This document shows, piece by piece, positions 9,357-20,623 of a DNA stretch of 64,000 bases (positions within the stretch are counted from its first letter, which is position 1; each line of letters starts with the position of its first letter). The notes under the pieces are model-generated. The model searched no databases. It was not told the origin of the DNA and was given only the letters and a program-made list of their open reading frames with translations. A program made the position numbers and the translations under genes. Source of the stretch: Pseudomonas sp. GD03919 (GTDB taxonomy: Bacteria; Pseudomonadota; Gammaproteobacteria; Pseudomonadales; Pseudomonadaceae); the NCBI RefSeq assembly GCF_029814935.1, contig NZ_CP104582.1, positions 3,968,001 through 4,032,000 of the forward strand. Reading direction: 5' to 3'.

Positions 9357-10865
9357 GTGAACCGGCCCGCGCCCGTCAAACCCGATAACTTCTTCCTCCT
9401 GATCTTCCACGCGCTGCGTCAGCGACGCGTGCCTCTGGTGCTGCGCATCGCCAGCCACAGCCTGCTGCTGGTGGCGCTGGCCATGCTCATCTATGCCTGG
9501 GTCATGGGCATGCAGTTCAAGCAGGCCATGCAGCAGCAGGCCGACGCCCTCGGCCAGGCGCTGATTACCCAGACGGCCGCCTCCGCGACTGAGCTGCTGG
9601 TGTCCAACGACATCCTCAGCCTCAACGTGCTGCTCAGTAACCTGGCGAAGAATCCACTGGTCGCGCACGCCGCGATCTACAGTGTGGATGACCGCATCCT
9701 TGCCGAGGCGGGCTCGCGCCCGACGCGCAGCGTACTGGGCGAAACCGAGGGTCTGTACTCCACCTCCATCACCTTTCAGGAGGTGATGGCCGGGCAGTTG
9801 CGCATTAGCTTGGACATGAGCCAGTTCCAGCAACCGATGACCATCAGCCTGCAAAGCATGGGCATCCTCAGCCTGATCCTGCTGGCACTCACGCTGTCAC
9901 TGAGCATGCGCCTGGGCCGGCACATCTCCACGCCGCTGCTGCAGATGCGCCTGTGGCTACGCGACCCGGACGACCCCGCCCCGGGTGCCGGACGCAACGA
10001 CGAAATCGGCGATCTGGCGCGCCAGCTGCAAGCACGCCTGGTGCCGGAAAAGCCCGAGCCGGAGCTGGAGCTGGATGAGCAGCCGCTGCTCGACGAGGTC
10101 GACGACTACCTCCCGGAAGAAGACAACGACGAGCCGCAACAGCCGCGCGCCAGCCATACCTTCGATGAACGGGACAGCGACGACGAGACGCTCAAGCCCT
10201 GGCCCGAGGCGATTGAACCGGACGATCCCTTCGCCGACCTGCGCGACGAATCCGCAGCCGCCGCGCCCGTCGCCCAAGTGCCGCGCCAATCGCAGGCCAG
10301 CGCGGTGCTGGCCATTCAGCTCGGCGCTCAGGAACAACTACGGCGTCTGCCGCGCACACGCCTGATGGAACTGCTGGAGCGTTATCGTGCCTGCCTCGAT
10401 CAGGCTGCCGCGCTGTACCAGGGACAACTGCACACGCTCAAGGACGGCAGCAGCCTGATGCTGTTCCACGAACGCGAATGCGGCGAGGACTACCTGACCC
10501 ACGCCATCTGTTGTGGCGAATTGATGCGCGCCCTGGGCCATGCCCTGCAGATCGAGGTCGCCGACAGCGGCATCACCCTGCAGCTGCAATTGGGCCTGAC
10601 CCTGGGCAGCGATCTGGAAGAACTGGGCCAGGCCGAGCTGCTGCTCAGCGACAGCGCCCTGGATGCCCTGGCACTGTCACAACACAGCCGCAACCTGCTG
10701 CTGGTCGAGCAGCGCGTCGCCCAGGACACCCTCGCTCGCCAACGTGCGCGCATTCGTCCGATTGCCAGCCCGGAGGGTGCCAGTTGCGTGGAGCGCCTGC
10801 TCGATCCTTATCCGGCCCTGCTGGAGCGGCAACTGACGCGCATGCACGACAGCCGGGCACACTGA
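9357..10865 (+). CDS. SerB-associated membrane protein (Smp/PA4961-like)
   Basis: A 502-residue inner-membrane protein divergent from serB. A first membrane segment lies around residues 32-50 (VLRIASHSLLLVALAML), followed by a periplasmic domain of about 120 residues, a second membrane segment near 185-205 (GILSLILLALTLSLSM) and a HAMP-like linker. The middle is strongly acidic (about 250-330, rich in D and E). The C-terminal 170 residues resemble a nucleotide-cyclase-like fold without catalytic residues that I can identify. The family is known as the serB neighbour in gammaproteobacteria; its biochemical role is not established. GTG at 9357 is chosen because of the promoter just upstream; the ribosome site is weak. 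Confidence 0.6.
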   Translation: MNRPAPVKPDNFFLLIFHALRQRRVPLVLRIASHSLLLVALAMLIYAWVMGMQFKQAMQQQADALGQALITQTAASATELLVSNDILSLNVLLSNLAKNPLVAHAAIYSVDDRILAEAGSRPTRSVLGETEGLYSTSITFQEVMAGQLRISLDMSQFQQPMTISLQSMGILSLILLALTLSLSMRLGRHISTPLLQMRLWLRDPDDPAPGAGRNDEIGDLARQLQARLVPEKPEPELELDEQPLLDEVDDYLPEEDNDEPQQPRASHTFDERDSDDETLKPWPEAIEPDDPFADLRDESAAAAPVAQVPRQSQASAVLAIQLGAQEQLRRLPRTRLMELLERYRACLDQAAALYQGQLHTLKDGSSLMLFHERECGEDYLTHAICCGELMRALGHALQIEVADSGITLQLQLGLTLGSDLEELGQAELLLSDSALDALALSQHSRNLLLVEQRVAQDTLARQRARIRPIASPEGASCVERLLDPYPALLERQLTRMHDSRAH

Positions 10866-10878
10866 GGCCCGGCGTCAC

Positions 10879-11787
10879 TCAAGCACTGGCCAATGCGCGC
10901 CGCTGTGGCGACTTCACACCGTAACGCTGCAGCCAGTCCGCCCAGCGCACCCGCTCGTCACGTACCAGCCAGCCCTCCTGCTCGGCGAAGCTCTCCGACA
11001 GCCACAGGCCGCGGGTACCGGCAGGCCGCAACTCGCCTTTGCTCAGGGTGAACAGCTCGCCACTGGGCGCCCCCCGGTGCAGCGCCAACAGGTAAAGATC
11101 CGGGCGACGACGCTCCAGCCGCGCCACCAGCCGGCCCTCCTCCAGGCATTCATCGACATGGAACAGACTCAGCTGGCGGGCATCGCGCGGCAGCTCCAGA
11201 CTCATGTCATAGACCAGCTGCAAGGATGCCGTAGGCAGATGCACATAGGCACGCGGGCGCTCGAGCAGGGTCAGGTTGCCACACTGCACCGGTAGCGCTG
11301 CACCGGACAGCGGACTGAGGCTGAAGTGACTGGACTCACGGTAGCGCAGGGCGCCCTGATAGGGCGTGGGCAGCCAGGTATCGCCGAAGCGCCCGCTCAA
11401 CCAGCCATCGGCGCTTTCCAGCAGACATTCCTCGGCCACCTCCTGAATGGCGGTGAGCAACGGCAGATTGAGCTCATGCGCCGGCACGTAGCCGGAAATC
11501 AGCTTGAGCACGGTGTCGCCACGATCCGGGCGACGCTGGCGCACCAGCAGCCAGTAATCGCGCCCGTGCAGACGCAGGGTCAGGCGTACCGACACGCCCA
11601 GATTGGCCAGCTCGACGGAAAAGCGCGAGCTGTTCGCCACCTCAAGCGGGCGGCGCCGCTCGAGCATCTGCTGAAAATTCAGCGGCTGCCCCAGGCTCTG
11701 GTAACTCAGCCCATCCGGGCCGGCCTCGACGAACAGTGGCAGGGTCTTGAACGTGCTTGGGTCCTTGCGGATCAGCGTACGTGGCAT
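10879..11787 (-). CDS. Conserved protein with degenerate Nudix-like box
   Basis: A 302-residue cytoplasmic protein that ends 13 bases from the convergent smp-like gene. I do not recognise a named family. Between about residues 98 and 125 it carries GYVPAHELN...QEVAEECLL, which follows the Nudix pattern G-x5-E-...-RE-U-x-EE, except that two extra residues lie before the RE pair, R is Q, and the late glycine is replaced. A beta-rich segment precedes it and a further 170 residues follow. A Nudix-fold protein, perhaps with altered substrate or lost activity, is my inference. The start is well supported by AGAGGAG placed shortly before the ATG. Confidence 0.5.
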   Translation of the reverse strand: MPRTLIRKDPSTFKTLPLFVEAGPDGLSYQSLGQPLNFQQMLERRRPLEVANSSRFSVELANLGVSVRLTLRLHGRDYWLLVRQRRPDRGDTVLKLISGYVPAHELNLPLLTAIQEVAEECLLESADGWLSGRFGDTWLPTPYQGALRYRESSHFSLSPLSGAALPVQCGNLTLLERPRAYVHLPTASLQLVYDMSLELPRDARQLSLFHVDECLEEGRLVARLERRRPDLYLLALHRGAPSGELFTLSKGELRPAGTRGLWLSESFAEQEGWLVRDERVRWADWLQRYGVKSPQRRALASA

Positions 11788-11929
11788 CTCGGCTCCTCTT
11801 TCCGGCGGGGCGTGAGGCGACTAGCAAGCCGGCACTCACGCGCGGGTCAGGTTGCGACGAAAACCGCTCAAGGCTGCCCCAAGCGGGCCACTCCATACAA
11901 CCCAGGACCTGTAAGAGGACGTGACCGAC

Positions 11930-12739
11930 CTAATCGATGCCCTGCAAAATAGCCGCAACAGTCGCGGCATTGGCCGCCAGATGCGCAGGCGTGATGGTGC
12001 CGACGATGGCGCTGCTGACTCCCGGATGCGCGAAAATCAGCTCGAAACTGGCGCGTACCGGATCGACCCCTTCGGCCAGGCAGGCGTGACCGCTGGCCAG
12101 CGCCTTCTTGATCAGGATGCCCTTGGCATGACGGGCAGCGTAGTCGAGCACCGGCTTTTCGCCCTGCTCGCCGAGGTTGTAGGTGACCATGGCGCAGTCA
12201 CCCTGCTGCAACGCCAGCAACCCGCCCTCGACGGTCTTGCCGGAAAGGCCGTAGGCGAGAATCTTGCCTTCGCGCTTGAGCTCGGCCAGCGTCTCGTACA
12301 CCCCTGTCTCGCGTAGCACTGCCAGATCGTTACCGTCGGAGTGCACCAGCAACAGGTCGATACGATCGGTTTCCAGGCGCTTGAGACTGCGCTCGACGGA
12401 CAGCCGCGTATGCGCCGGCGAGAAGTCGAAGTGCGACTGCCCCTGCTCGAACTCTTCGCCGCTCTTGCTGACGATCACCCACTCATCACGCTGGCCACGC
12501 AACAGCGGGCCAAGGCGTTGCTCGCTGATACCGTAGGCCGGCGCGGTATCGATCAGGTTGATGCCCAGCTCGCGCGCCTGCTGCAGCAAGGCCCGCGCCT
12601 GCGCATCGTCAGGAATGGTGAAGCCATTCGGGTACTTCACCCCCTGATCGCGCCCCAGTTTGACCGTCCCCAGGCCCAGCGGCGAAACGCGCAAGCCGGT
12701 GGAGCCCAGCGGGCGATGCAGATCGTGCAGGGTGCTCAT
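11930..12739 (-). CDS. Aldo/keto reductase
   Basis: A 269-residue NADPH-dependent oxidoreductase of the aldo/keto reductase superfamily (TIM barrel, cytoplasm). The full catalytic tetrad is visible: Asp64 and Tyr69 in DTAPAYG, Lys92 in VSKSG and His133 in LLVHSD. The start ATG overlaps the stop of the upstream FAD oxidoreductase by four bases, so the two are translationally coupled. The open frame continues upstream but only through the oxidoreductase in another frame. The natural substrate is unknown. By position it matches PA4992. Confidence 0.85.
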   Translation of the reverse strand: MSTLHDLHRPLGSTGLRVSPLGLGTVKLGRDQGVKYPNGFTIPDDAQARALLQQARELGINLIDTAPAYGISEQRLGPLLRGQRDEWVIVSKSGEEFEQGQSHFDFSPAHTRLSVERSLKRLETDRIDLLLVHSDGNDLAVLRETGVYETLAELKREGKILAYGLSGKTVEGGLLALQQGDCAMVTYNLGEQGEKPVLDYAARHAKGILIKKALASGHACLAEGVDPVRASFELIFAHPGVSSAIVGTITPAHLAANAATVAAILQGID

Positions 12740-13911
12740 GGCAGCAACGCCTCCCATACCGGCTGACCCAACGCAGGGCGTGGTAGATCGGGCAGCGGCG
12801 CATGGCCAGCCGGCTGCACCATATCCCGCTGCAGGGCGGCCAGTACGCGGTCGGCGAAATCCGGCGCCAGCGCCAGTTTGGTCGGCCAGCCCACCAGCAG
12901 GCGCTGCTGTTCGGCCAAAAATGCATTGTCGGGACGCACCAGGCCCGACTGCGCCGGCTCGGCACGGTCGACACGCAAGGTGGCCCAGCGCGTCTGACGC
13001 TGATCGACCCAGGGCAGCAAGGCTGCCATTTCCTTTTGCGCGGCCTGAATCTGCGCCGTTTCGTCGCGGGCGACACCATCGGCTTCGGCCAGATCGCCAC
13101 CGAGGTACCAGACCCACTGTCCGTCCGCCGCCGGATGAGTGGTGACGGTCACCCGCGGCTTCGGCCCACCACCCAGACAATGCGCGTACAGCGGCTTCAG
13201 CGCCGGCCCCTTGGCCAGCACCATATGCAAAGGACGCAACTGCTGCGCCGGCTGTTCGATACCCAGCGCAGCAAGCAGCTCGGCGTTACCCGCTCCCGCA
13301 CTGAGCACCACGCGCTGCGCACGAATCGGACGCCCATCGACGATCAAGCCGCACAGCTCGCCATTGTCTTGCAGCGGCTCGATACGTTCGGCCGCCAGCA
13401 GGCTGTCGCCAGCCAACTCGGCCAGGCGGGCGATCAGGCTCGGCACATCGAGCACCAGCTCGGCCAGACGATAGACCTTGCCCTTGAACTTCGGATGCTG
13501 CAGCGCCGGCGGCAACTGCTCGCCCTTGACCTGATCGACCCGGCCGCGCACCGCCTTGCTGGCAAAGAAGCTGGTGAGGTTGCCGGCCAGGGTACCGGGC
13601 GACCACAGGTAATGCGCGTCGGAGAGGACGCGCACGCCGGACAGATCCAGCTCGCCATTACCCGCCAGCGCCTCGCGCCAGCGCCGTGGCATGTCGGCAA
13701 TGGCCTCGGAAGCGCCGGTCAGCGCACCGTGCAGGGCGTACTTGGCGCCGCCATGGATGATGCCCTGCGATTTCAGACTCTGCCCGCCGCCCAGGCTGCC
13801 GCGCTCCAGCAGCACGGTGGCGAAGCCCTGCTGACGCAGGCGCGCATTGAGCCAGAGACCGGCGATACCGCCGCCGACGATCAGGACATCGGTGCTGAGA
13901 GCTTGGGACAT
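12736..13911 (-). CDS. FAD-dependent oxidoreductase (DAO family)
   Basis: A 391-residue flavoprotein with the dinucleotide-binding motif VLIVGGGIAGLWLNARL near the N-terminus and a GGQSLKSQGIIHGG segment typical of the D-amino-acid oxidase/GlpD-like family. It probably oxidises an amine or hydroxyl substrate; nothing in the sequence tells which. It is the first gene of a two-gene unit with the aldo/keto reductase, the stop codon overlapping the next ATG. By position it matches PA4991. Confidence 0.75.
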   Translation of the reverse strand: MSQALSTDVLIVGGGIAGLWLNARLRQQGFATVLLERGSLGGGQSLKSQGIIHGGAKYALHGALTGASEAIADMPRRWREALAGNGELDLSGVRVLSDAHYLWSPGTLAGNLTSFFASKAVRGRVDQVKGEQLPPALQHPKFKGKVYRLAELVLDVPSLIARLAELAGDSLLAAERIEPLQDNGELCGLIVDGRPIRAQRVVLSAGAGNAELLAALGIEQPAQQLRPLHMVLAKGPALKPLYAHCLGGGPKPRVTVTTHPAADGQWVWYLGGDLAEADGVARDETAQIQAAQKEMAALLPWVDQRQTRWATLRVDRAEPAQSGLVRPDNAFLAEQQRLLVGWPTKLALAPDFADRVLAALQRDMVQPAGHAPLPDLPRPALGQPVWEALLP

Positions 13912-14007
13912 GAACGCGCCTCGCAGAAAAACAGGCGCGCAGTATAACCCTCGGGGCCGCTACACGCGGCAAGCTTCAGGCCGCAAACGTAACCCTGACG
14001 CCCCGCT

Positions 14008-14340
14008 TCAATGGCCGGTGGCACTGGAAAACAACTGGATCACCACCACGCCACTGACGATCAGGCCCATGCCGAGCACAGCCGGCAAATCGAGTTTCTG
14101 CTGATAGATGAACATCGCCGCGATGCTCACCAGGACGATGCCCAGGCCCGCCCAGATGGCGTAGGCAACGCCCACCGGAATGGTGCGCACCACCAGTGTC
14201 AGCATCCAGAAGGCAATGCCGTAGCCGCCCACCACCAGCACCAGCGGCAAAGGCTTGTTGAAACCATCGATGGCCTTCATCGATGTGGTGGCGACCACTT
14301 CGGCGGCGATGGCAATGGCGAGATAGAGGTATCCGGGCAT
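14008..14340 (-). CDS. Small multidrug resistance (SMR) efflux protein, EmrE-like
   Basis: A 110-residue protein with four membrane segments, the size of EmrE. The proton/drug-binding Glu14 is present (AIAAEVVATT), and so are the substrate-pocket aromatics Tyr4, Tyr40, Tyr60 and Trp63 at the same numbers as in E. coli EmrE. That conservation favours export of lipophilic cations such as quaternary ammonium compounds rather than the guanidinium exporter subtype. It is divergent from a LysR gene across an 84-base gap, so LysR control is likely. Confidence 0.87.
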   Translation of the reverse strand: MPGYLYLAIAIAAEVVATTSMKAIDGFNKPLPLVLVVGGYGIAFWMLTLVVRTIPVGVAYAIWAGLGIVLVSIAAMFIYQQKLDLPAVLGMGLIVSGVVVIQLFSSATGH

Positions 14341-14400
14341 GATGGCGACTCCTGAGCGAGGCTGCCGATTCTAGTCGGCATAGCGATGAGATAAAGTCAT

Positions 14401-14425
14401 TACCTATCTGCAGTGGAGATAGGTA
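14401..14425. promoter_or_regulatory. Perfect 9-bp inverted repeat covering the LysR gene's ribosome site
   Basis: TACCTATCT (14401-14409) and AGATAGGTA (14417-14425) are perfect inverted copies separated by seven bases. The right arm contains part of the GGAG ribosome site and the A of the start codon. It could be a LysR-type operator (it fits T-N11-A) or an mRNA hairpin that hides the start. Confidence 0.55.
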
Positions 14426-15312
14426 TGAACTGGAACCTCGATCAGCTCCATCTGTTTGTACGCACCGCCGAGTGCCGCTCCTTCTCTGCCGTGGCACGCG
14501 AAAGCGGTCGCGCGCAGTCGGCGGTGAGCACTGCCATCGCCCTACTCGAAACGGATCTGGGCGTCGCCCTCTTCGAACGCAGCAGCGGTCGCCAGCCACA
14601 ACTGACCGAGGCAGGTGCGGCGCTGCTGGAGCAGGCCCGCAGCGTGTTGCAGCAGTGCGAGCGCCTGGATGGTCGCGCACTGGGCCTGGCACGCGGCGAG
14701 GAGGCGCGCCTGCGCCTGGCGCAGGATGAGGCCATGCCCTATCAGCCGGTGCTGGCCAGCCTGGAAGCACTGGCCGAAGCCTTCCCCCTGCTGGAGGTTC
14801 AGCTCTCCAGCGGCGCGCAGGGCGATGTGGCGCGCAAGCTGCTCCAGCGCCAGGCCGATCTGGGCCTGCTGTTTCATCACGAACAGATGCCCAGGGAACT
14901 GGAAAGCCAGCGCCTGGGCACCATCGAGATGGTCACGGTATGCAGCCCACAGCACCCGCTGGCGGCACTCGACAGCGTGGAACGCCGCGACCTGGCCGAG
15001 CATCGCCAGTTACTGATGACGCCACAGGACAGCCACTACCCCGGCGGCGAGCAGATCAGTCCACTGGTGTGGCGCGCCGACAGCTTCTACGTGATGGCCG
15101 AGCTGGTGATTCGCGGTGTTGGCTGGGCCTGGTTGCCGCGCCATGTGGCGCAATACCCGACCTACCAGGGCCACCTGCAGGAGCTGCGTAGCGACTGGGC
15201 GCCGCTGCCGCTGGTGGTGGAGCTGGTCACCCGCCGCGACGGTGCGCTCGGCCCCGCTGCCAGCTGGCTGGCCGACTGCCTGGCGCGCGAACTGTTGCGA
15301 CCGCAGGCATGA
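14425..15312 (+). CDS. LysR-family transcriptional regulator
   Basis: A 295-residue regulator with an N-terminal winged helix-turn-helix (MNWNLDQLHLFVRTAE...SFSAVARESGRAQSAVSTAI) and a C-terminal effector-binding domain. The ATG at 14425 is chosen because GGAG lies seven bases upstream; a GTG four codons earlier overlaps that site. It is divergent from the SMR transporter, the usual arrangement for a LysR regulator and its target. The effector is unknown. Confidence 0.85.
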   Translation: MNWNLDQLHLFVRTAECRSFSAVARESGRAQSAVSTAIALLETDLGVALFERSSGRQPQLTEAGAALLEQARSVLQQCERLDGRALGLARGEEARLRLAQDEAMPYQPVLASLEALAEAFPLLEVQLSSGAQGDVARKLLQRQADLGLLFHHEQMPRELESQRLGTIEMVTVCSPQHPLAALDSVERRDLAEHRQLLMTPQDSHYPGGEQISPLVWRADSFYVMAELVIRGVGWAWLPRHVAQYPTYQGHLQELRSDWAPLPLVVELVTRRDGALGPAASWLADCLARELLRPQA

Positions 15313-15355
15313 CTGCCCTTCCAGCGCATCGCCGGCGACGATAAGCTGCGCCCCC

Positions 15356-16621
15356 ATGAACAGACTCCTCTACACCCTGCTGCTGCACCTGGCCCTGCCC
15401 CTGATCGCCCTGCGCCTGGCCCTGCGCGCACGCAAGGCACCGGCATACGCACGGCGCATCCACGAACGCTTCGCCCTCGGCCTGCCGGCAATGAAACCCG
15501 GCGGCATCTGGGTGCACGCGGTCTCAGTGGGCGAAAGCATCGCCGCTGCGCCGATGATTCGCGCATTGCAGACACGCCATCCCGAACTGCCGATCACCGT
15601 AACCTGCATGACACCAACCGGCTCCGAGCGCATCCAGGCACTGTTCGGCGACAGCGTGCAGCACTGCTACCTGCCTTACGACCTGCCTTGGGCCGCTGCA
15701 CGTTTTATCAATCGCGCGCAGCCGCGCCTGGCAGTGGTGATGGAAACCGAGCTGTGGCCCAACCATATCCACCAATGCGCCAAACGCGGCATTCCGGTCG
15801 CCCTGGCCAACGCAAGGCTGTCCGAACGCTCGGCACGGGGTTACGCCCGGTTCGGCAAACTCACCGCACCGATGCTTGCCGAACTGTCGCTGATCGCCGT
15901 GCAGACTCAGACCGAAGCCGAGCGCTTTCTCGATCTGGGCGCCCGCTTCGAGTGCGTGGAGGTGACCGGCTCGATCAAGTTCGACCTGATGATCGATGCT
16001 GAACTGCTGCAACGCGCAGATGCCCTGCGCCAGCAATGGCAGGCCACGACTCGACCGATATGGATCGCCGCCAGCACCCACACCGGCGAGGACGAGATCA
16101 TCCTCGCCGCCCATCACCAGTTGCTGAAGTCTCGACCGGATGCCCTGCTGATCCTGGTGCCGCGCCACCCCGAGCGTTTCAACACGGTGCATGAGCTCTG
16201 CATCAGCCAAGGGCTGACCACACGCCGCCGCTCCACGGCAGAAGCCGTGCAAACCAGCGATCAGGTGCTGCTGGGCGACACCATGGGTGAGCTGCTGTTT
16301 CTCTACGCCCTGGCGGATATCGCCTTCGTCGGCGGCAGCCTGGTGGCCAACGGCGGGCATAACCTGCTGGAGCCGGCCGCGTTGGGCAAGCCCGTGCTGA
16401 GCGGCCCGCACCTGTTCAACTTCCTGGAAATCGCCGCGCAGTTGCGCGAAGCCGGCGCCCTGAACGAAGTGGAAAACGCCGGGCAGTTGGCGGACAAGGT
16501 TGCGGCGCTGCTGAACGAACCGAGCGAGATGCAGCGCATGAGCCAGGCGGGCCTGAGCGTGCTCAAGGCCAACCAGGGCGCGCTGCAGCGATTGCTGGAG
16601 GGCTTGCAGCGTCTTCTGTAG
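15356..16621 (+). CDS. waaA: 3-deoxy-D-manno-octulosonic acid (Kdo) transferase
   Basis: A 421-residue inner-membrane glycosyltransferase (GT30) that transfers Kdo from CMP-Kdo to lipid IVA, the first step of core assembly. An N-terminal membrane anchor (LLYTLLLHLALPLIALRLAL) is followed by IWVHAVSVGESIAA, which holds the catalytic glutamate. The sugar-nucleotide-binding region GELLFLYALADIAFVGGSL and GGHNLLEPAALGKPVL lies near the C-terminus. The length matches PAO1 WaaA. It starts 43 bases after the LysR stop, and its own stop codon lies inside a REP hairpin. Confidence 0.95.
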   Translation: MNRLLYTLLLHLALPLIALRLALRARKAPAYARRIHERFALGLPAMKPGGIWVHAVSVGESIAAAPMIRALQTRHPELPITVTCMTPTGSERIQALFGDSVQHCYLPYDLPWAAARFINRAQPRLAVVMETELWPNHIHQCAKRGIPVALANARLSERSARGYARFGKLTAPMLAELSLIAVQTQTEAERFLDLGARFECVEVTGSIKFDLMIDAELLQRADALRQQWQATTRPIWIAASTHTGEDEIILAAHHQLLKSRPDALLILVPRHPERFNTVHELCISQGLTTRRRSTAEAVQTSDQVLLGDTMGELLFLYALADIAFVGGSLVANGGHNLLEPAALGKPVLSGPHLFNFLEIAAQLREAGALNEVENAGQLADKVAALLNEPSEMQRMSQAGLSVLKANQGALQRLLEGLQRLL

Positions 16622-16684
16622 CCGGATGTAATCCGGGCTACGCTTGGCAATCGTCAGGGCGGGTAGGGTGGGCTTCAGCCCACC
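16618..16684. repeat. Two REP-like hairpins downstream of waaA
   Basis: The first, 16618-16641, pairs GTAGCC-GGAT with ATCC-GGGCTAC and overlaps the waaA stop codon. The second, 16667-16684, is a perfect GGTGGGCT/AGCCCACC hairpin. The first belongs to the same family as the element at 61916-61974. Confidence 0.6.
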
Positions 16685-16771
16685 ACATCCAGAGCGACCA
16701 CTGTTGGTTGGCCGAAGCGGTTCGCCACCCGCCCCCTACGCTCTGTCTGATACGCAACCGCACTTGAAAGC

Positions 16772-16798
16772 AAAAGCCCGACTCGCGTCGGGCTTTTT
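16772..16798. terminator. Bidirectional rho-independent terminator between waaA and tolC
   Basis: An 11-bp stem AAAAGCCCGAC/GTCGGGCTTTT with a TCGC loop has a run of A on the left and of T on the right, so it can end transcription of the two convergent genes. Confidence 0.9.
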
Positions 16799-16814
16799 CA
16801 TCTCAGCGCTTGCC

Positions 16815-18254
16815 TCAGAAATCCTGATTGTTCTTCAGGCGATCCTCGGCGGCCGAGGCCAGGTCCGGCGGCAGGAAATCCTTGTCCGGGTTGTAGTCCG
16901 GCTTGAGGAAACTGCCCAGCGCTTCCAGGTCAGCCGGGCTCAGAGTGCCGGCGGCCTGTTTGAGGCGCAGGTTATTGAGGATGTAGTCGTAACGTGCGTC
17001 GTTGTAATTGCGCACGGCGCTGTAAAGCTGACGCTGGGCGTCGAGCACGTCGACGATATTGCGGGTACCGACCTGATAGCCGATCTCGGTGGCCTCAAGC
17101 GCGCTCTGGTTGGAGATGATCGACTGGCGCCGCGCCTGCACGGTCTCCACATCGGTGTTCACCGCACGGAACAGGTTGCGGGTGTTCTGCACCACCTGAC
17201 GACGCAGGCTCTCGCGCAGCTGCTCAGTCTGCCCCAGGCGCTGGTAGGCCTCGCGTACCTGCGAGCTGGTCAGGCCACCGCTGTAGATCGGGATATTCAG
17301 TTGCAGACCGATGGAACGCTGTGAAACGTCGCCACTGAAGGTACGCCCAGTCGCCGCACTGTTGGTAAAGCCCAGGCTGTCGTTGTCGCCCTGCTGATAA
17401 CTGGCCACGGCATCCAGGGTCGGCGCATGGCCGGCCTTGCGCTGCCGCAGGTTCTCTTCGGCAGCCGTCACCGCATACAAACTGGCCTGCAGGTTGAGGT
17501 TCTGCGCCGCCGCCGTATCGACCCAGGACTTGGCATCGTTCGGCGTTGGCGCCAGCACCGGCAGGCTGTGCACGATCCCTTCAACCGCCACGTAATCGCG
17601 GTTGGTCAGGGTCACCAGCGCTTCGAAGGCATCATCTACCGCGCGCTCGGCGAGCAGGCGATTGGCACGGGCGGTATCGAAACCGGCCTGCGCTTCGAGC
17701 ACGTCGGTCTTGTCGGACAGGCCGACATGGAAGCGCTCGTTGGCCTGATCCAGCTGACGCTTGAAGGCCGCCTCTTCGGCCCGGGTCGAGGCCAAGTTGT
17801 CCTGGGCGCGCAGCACGGCGAAGTAGGTTTCGGCGCTCTGCAGGATCAGGTTCTGCTCGGTGGCAGACAATTCCAGCGCAGCCTGCTCGCTGGTGGCCTC
17901 GGCCGCCTGCAGCTGGAACCAGCGATCAGCGCGGAACAGCGGCTGGCTGAGGTTGGCCTGATAGACCAGACCACTGCGCGAACTGGTGGCGCTGGGCGAA
18001 TCGATTTCGGTGCGCGTATCGCCGTAGTTGGCGCCCGCGGACAGGTTGGGCAGCAGGCCGGCACGTGCTTGCGGCACCACTTCACGGCGAGCCTGATAAT
18101 CGGCGCGCGCGGCAGCAATATCTGCGTTGTTCTTCGCGGCTTCCTGATACACGGTGACCAGGTCGGTCTTGCTCGACAGCGGGGCCTCTGCGGCCTGAGC
18201 CAGGCCCACCGAAGCGGCGGCCACGGCGATTGCCAGGGAAAGTCTGCGCAACAT
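16815..18254 (-). CDS. tolC: TolC-family outer-membrane channel
   Basis: A 479-residue outer-membrane efflux/type I secretion channel. A signal peptide ends near ...SVGLAQAA. Two repeated OEP domains follow, with the long coiled-coil helices of the periplasmic tunnel and typical motifs such as NLSQPLFRADRW, NIPIYSGGLTSSQVREAY and GTRNIVDVLDAQRQLY. The length is that of TolC. It is monocistronic, divergent from thiC and terminated by the hairpin shared with waaA. By position it matches PA4974. Confidence 0.92.
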   Translation of the reverse strand: MLRRLSLAIAVAAASVGLAQAAEAPLSSKTDLVTVYQEAAKNNADIAAARADYQARREVVPQARAGLLPNLSAGANYGDTRTEIDSPSATSSRSGLVYQANLSQPLFRADRWFQLQAAEATSEQAALELSATEQNLILQSAETYFAVLRAQDNLASTRAEEAAFKRQLDQANERFHVGLSDKTDVLEAQAGFDTARANRLLAERAVDDAFEALVTLTNRDYVAVEGIVHSLPVLAPTPNDAKSWVDTAAAQNLNLQASLYAVTAAEENLRQRKAGHAPTLDAVASYQQGDNDSLGFTNSAATGRTFSGDVSQRSIGLQLNIPIYSGGLTSSQVREAYQRLGQTEQLRESLRRQVVQNTRNLFRAVNTDVETVQARRQSIISNQSALEATEIGYQVGTRNIVDVLDAQRQLYSAVRNYNDARYDYILNNLRLKQAAGTLSPADLEALGSFLKPDYNPDKDFLPPDLASAAEDRLKNNQDF

Positions 18255-18443
18255 GATGGATGTCGATCCTTGAGTAGGCGGTAATCGGCAAGGCTACGGC
18301 CCGCTGCAGGCAGGGGTCAAGCGCGCCATGGACGGCATCAGTCTAGCTGGCGGCAAGCTATGTTGCTCGTCGGCAACAATCCGCCATCAGCAGCGTGAGC
18401 AGTCGCTTTCCGACGCATGGGTCGATATTTATTGACCACCGAG

Positions 18444-18473
18444 TTGGTTTTCTCCTATCAGCTTGTTTAGACT
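18444..18473 (+). promoter_or_regulatory. Possible promoter of the thiC leader
   Basis: TTGGTT (18444-18449), 18 bases and TAGACT (18468-18473) would start transcription about 18480, just before the riboswitch. The rest of the 427-base tolC-thiC gap upstream of this point (18255-18443) must hold the tolC promoter; I see nothing else in it. Confidence 0.4.
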
Positions 18474-18482
18474 GCCCAAGTT

Positions 18483-20565
<2,083 letters not shown>

Positions 20566-20623
20566 CGGCGTACTTTCCGTCAACCAGGCTTGATCGGCGG
20601 GGCGGATGCTCGCTAGTGTGATG

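Noticed and set aside
16618..16684. Hairpins after waaA considered as the transcription terminator.
   Set aside because: They lack T runs, and a better terminator with A and T runs lies at 16772-16798.
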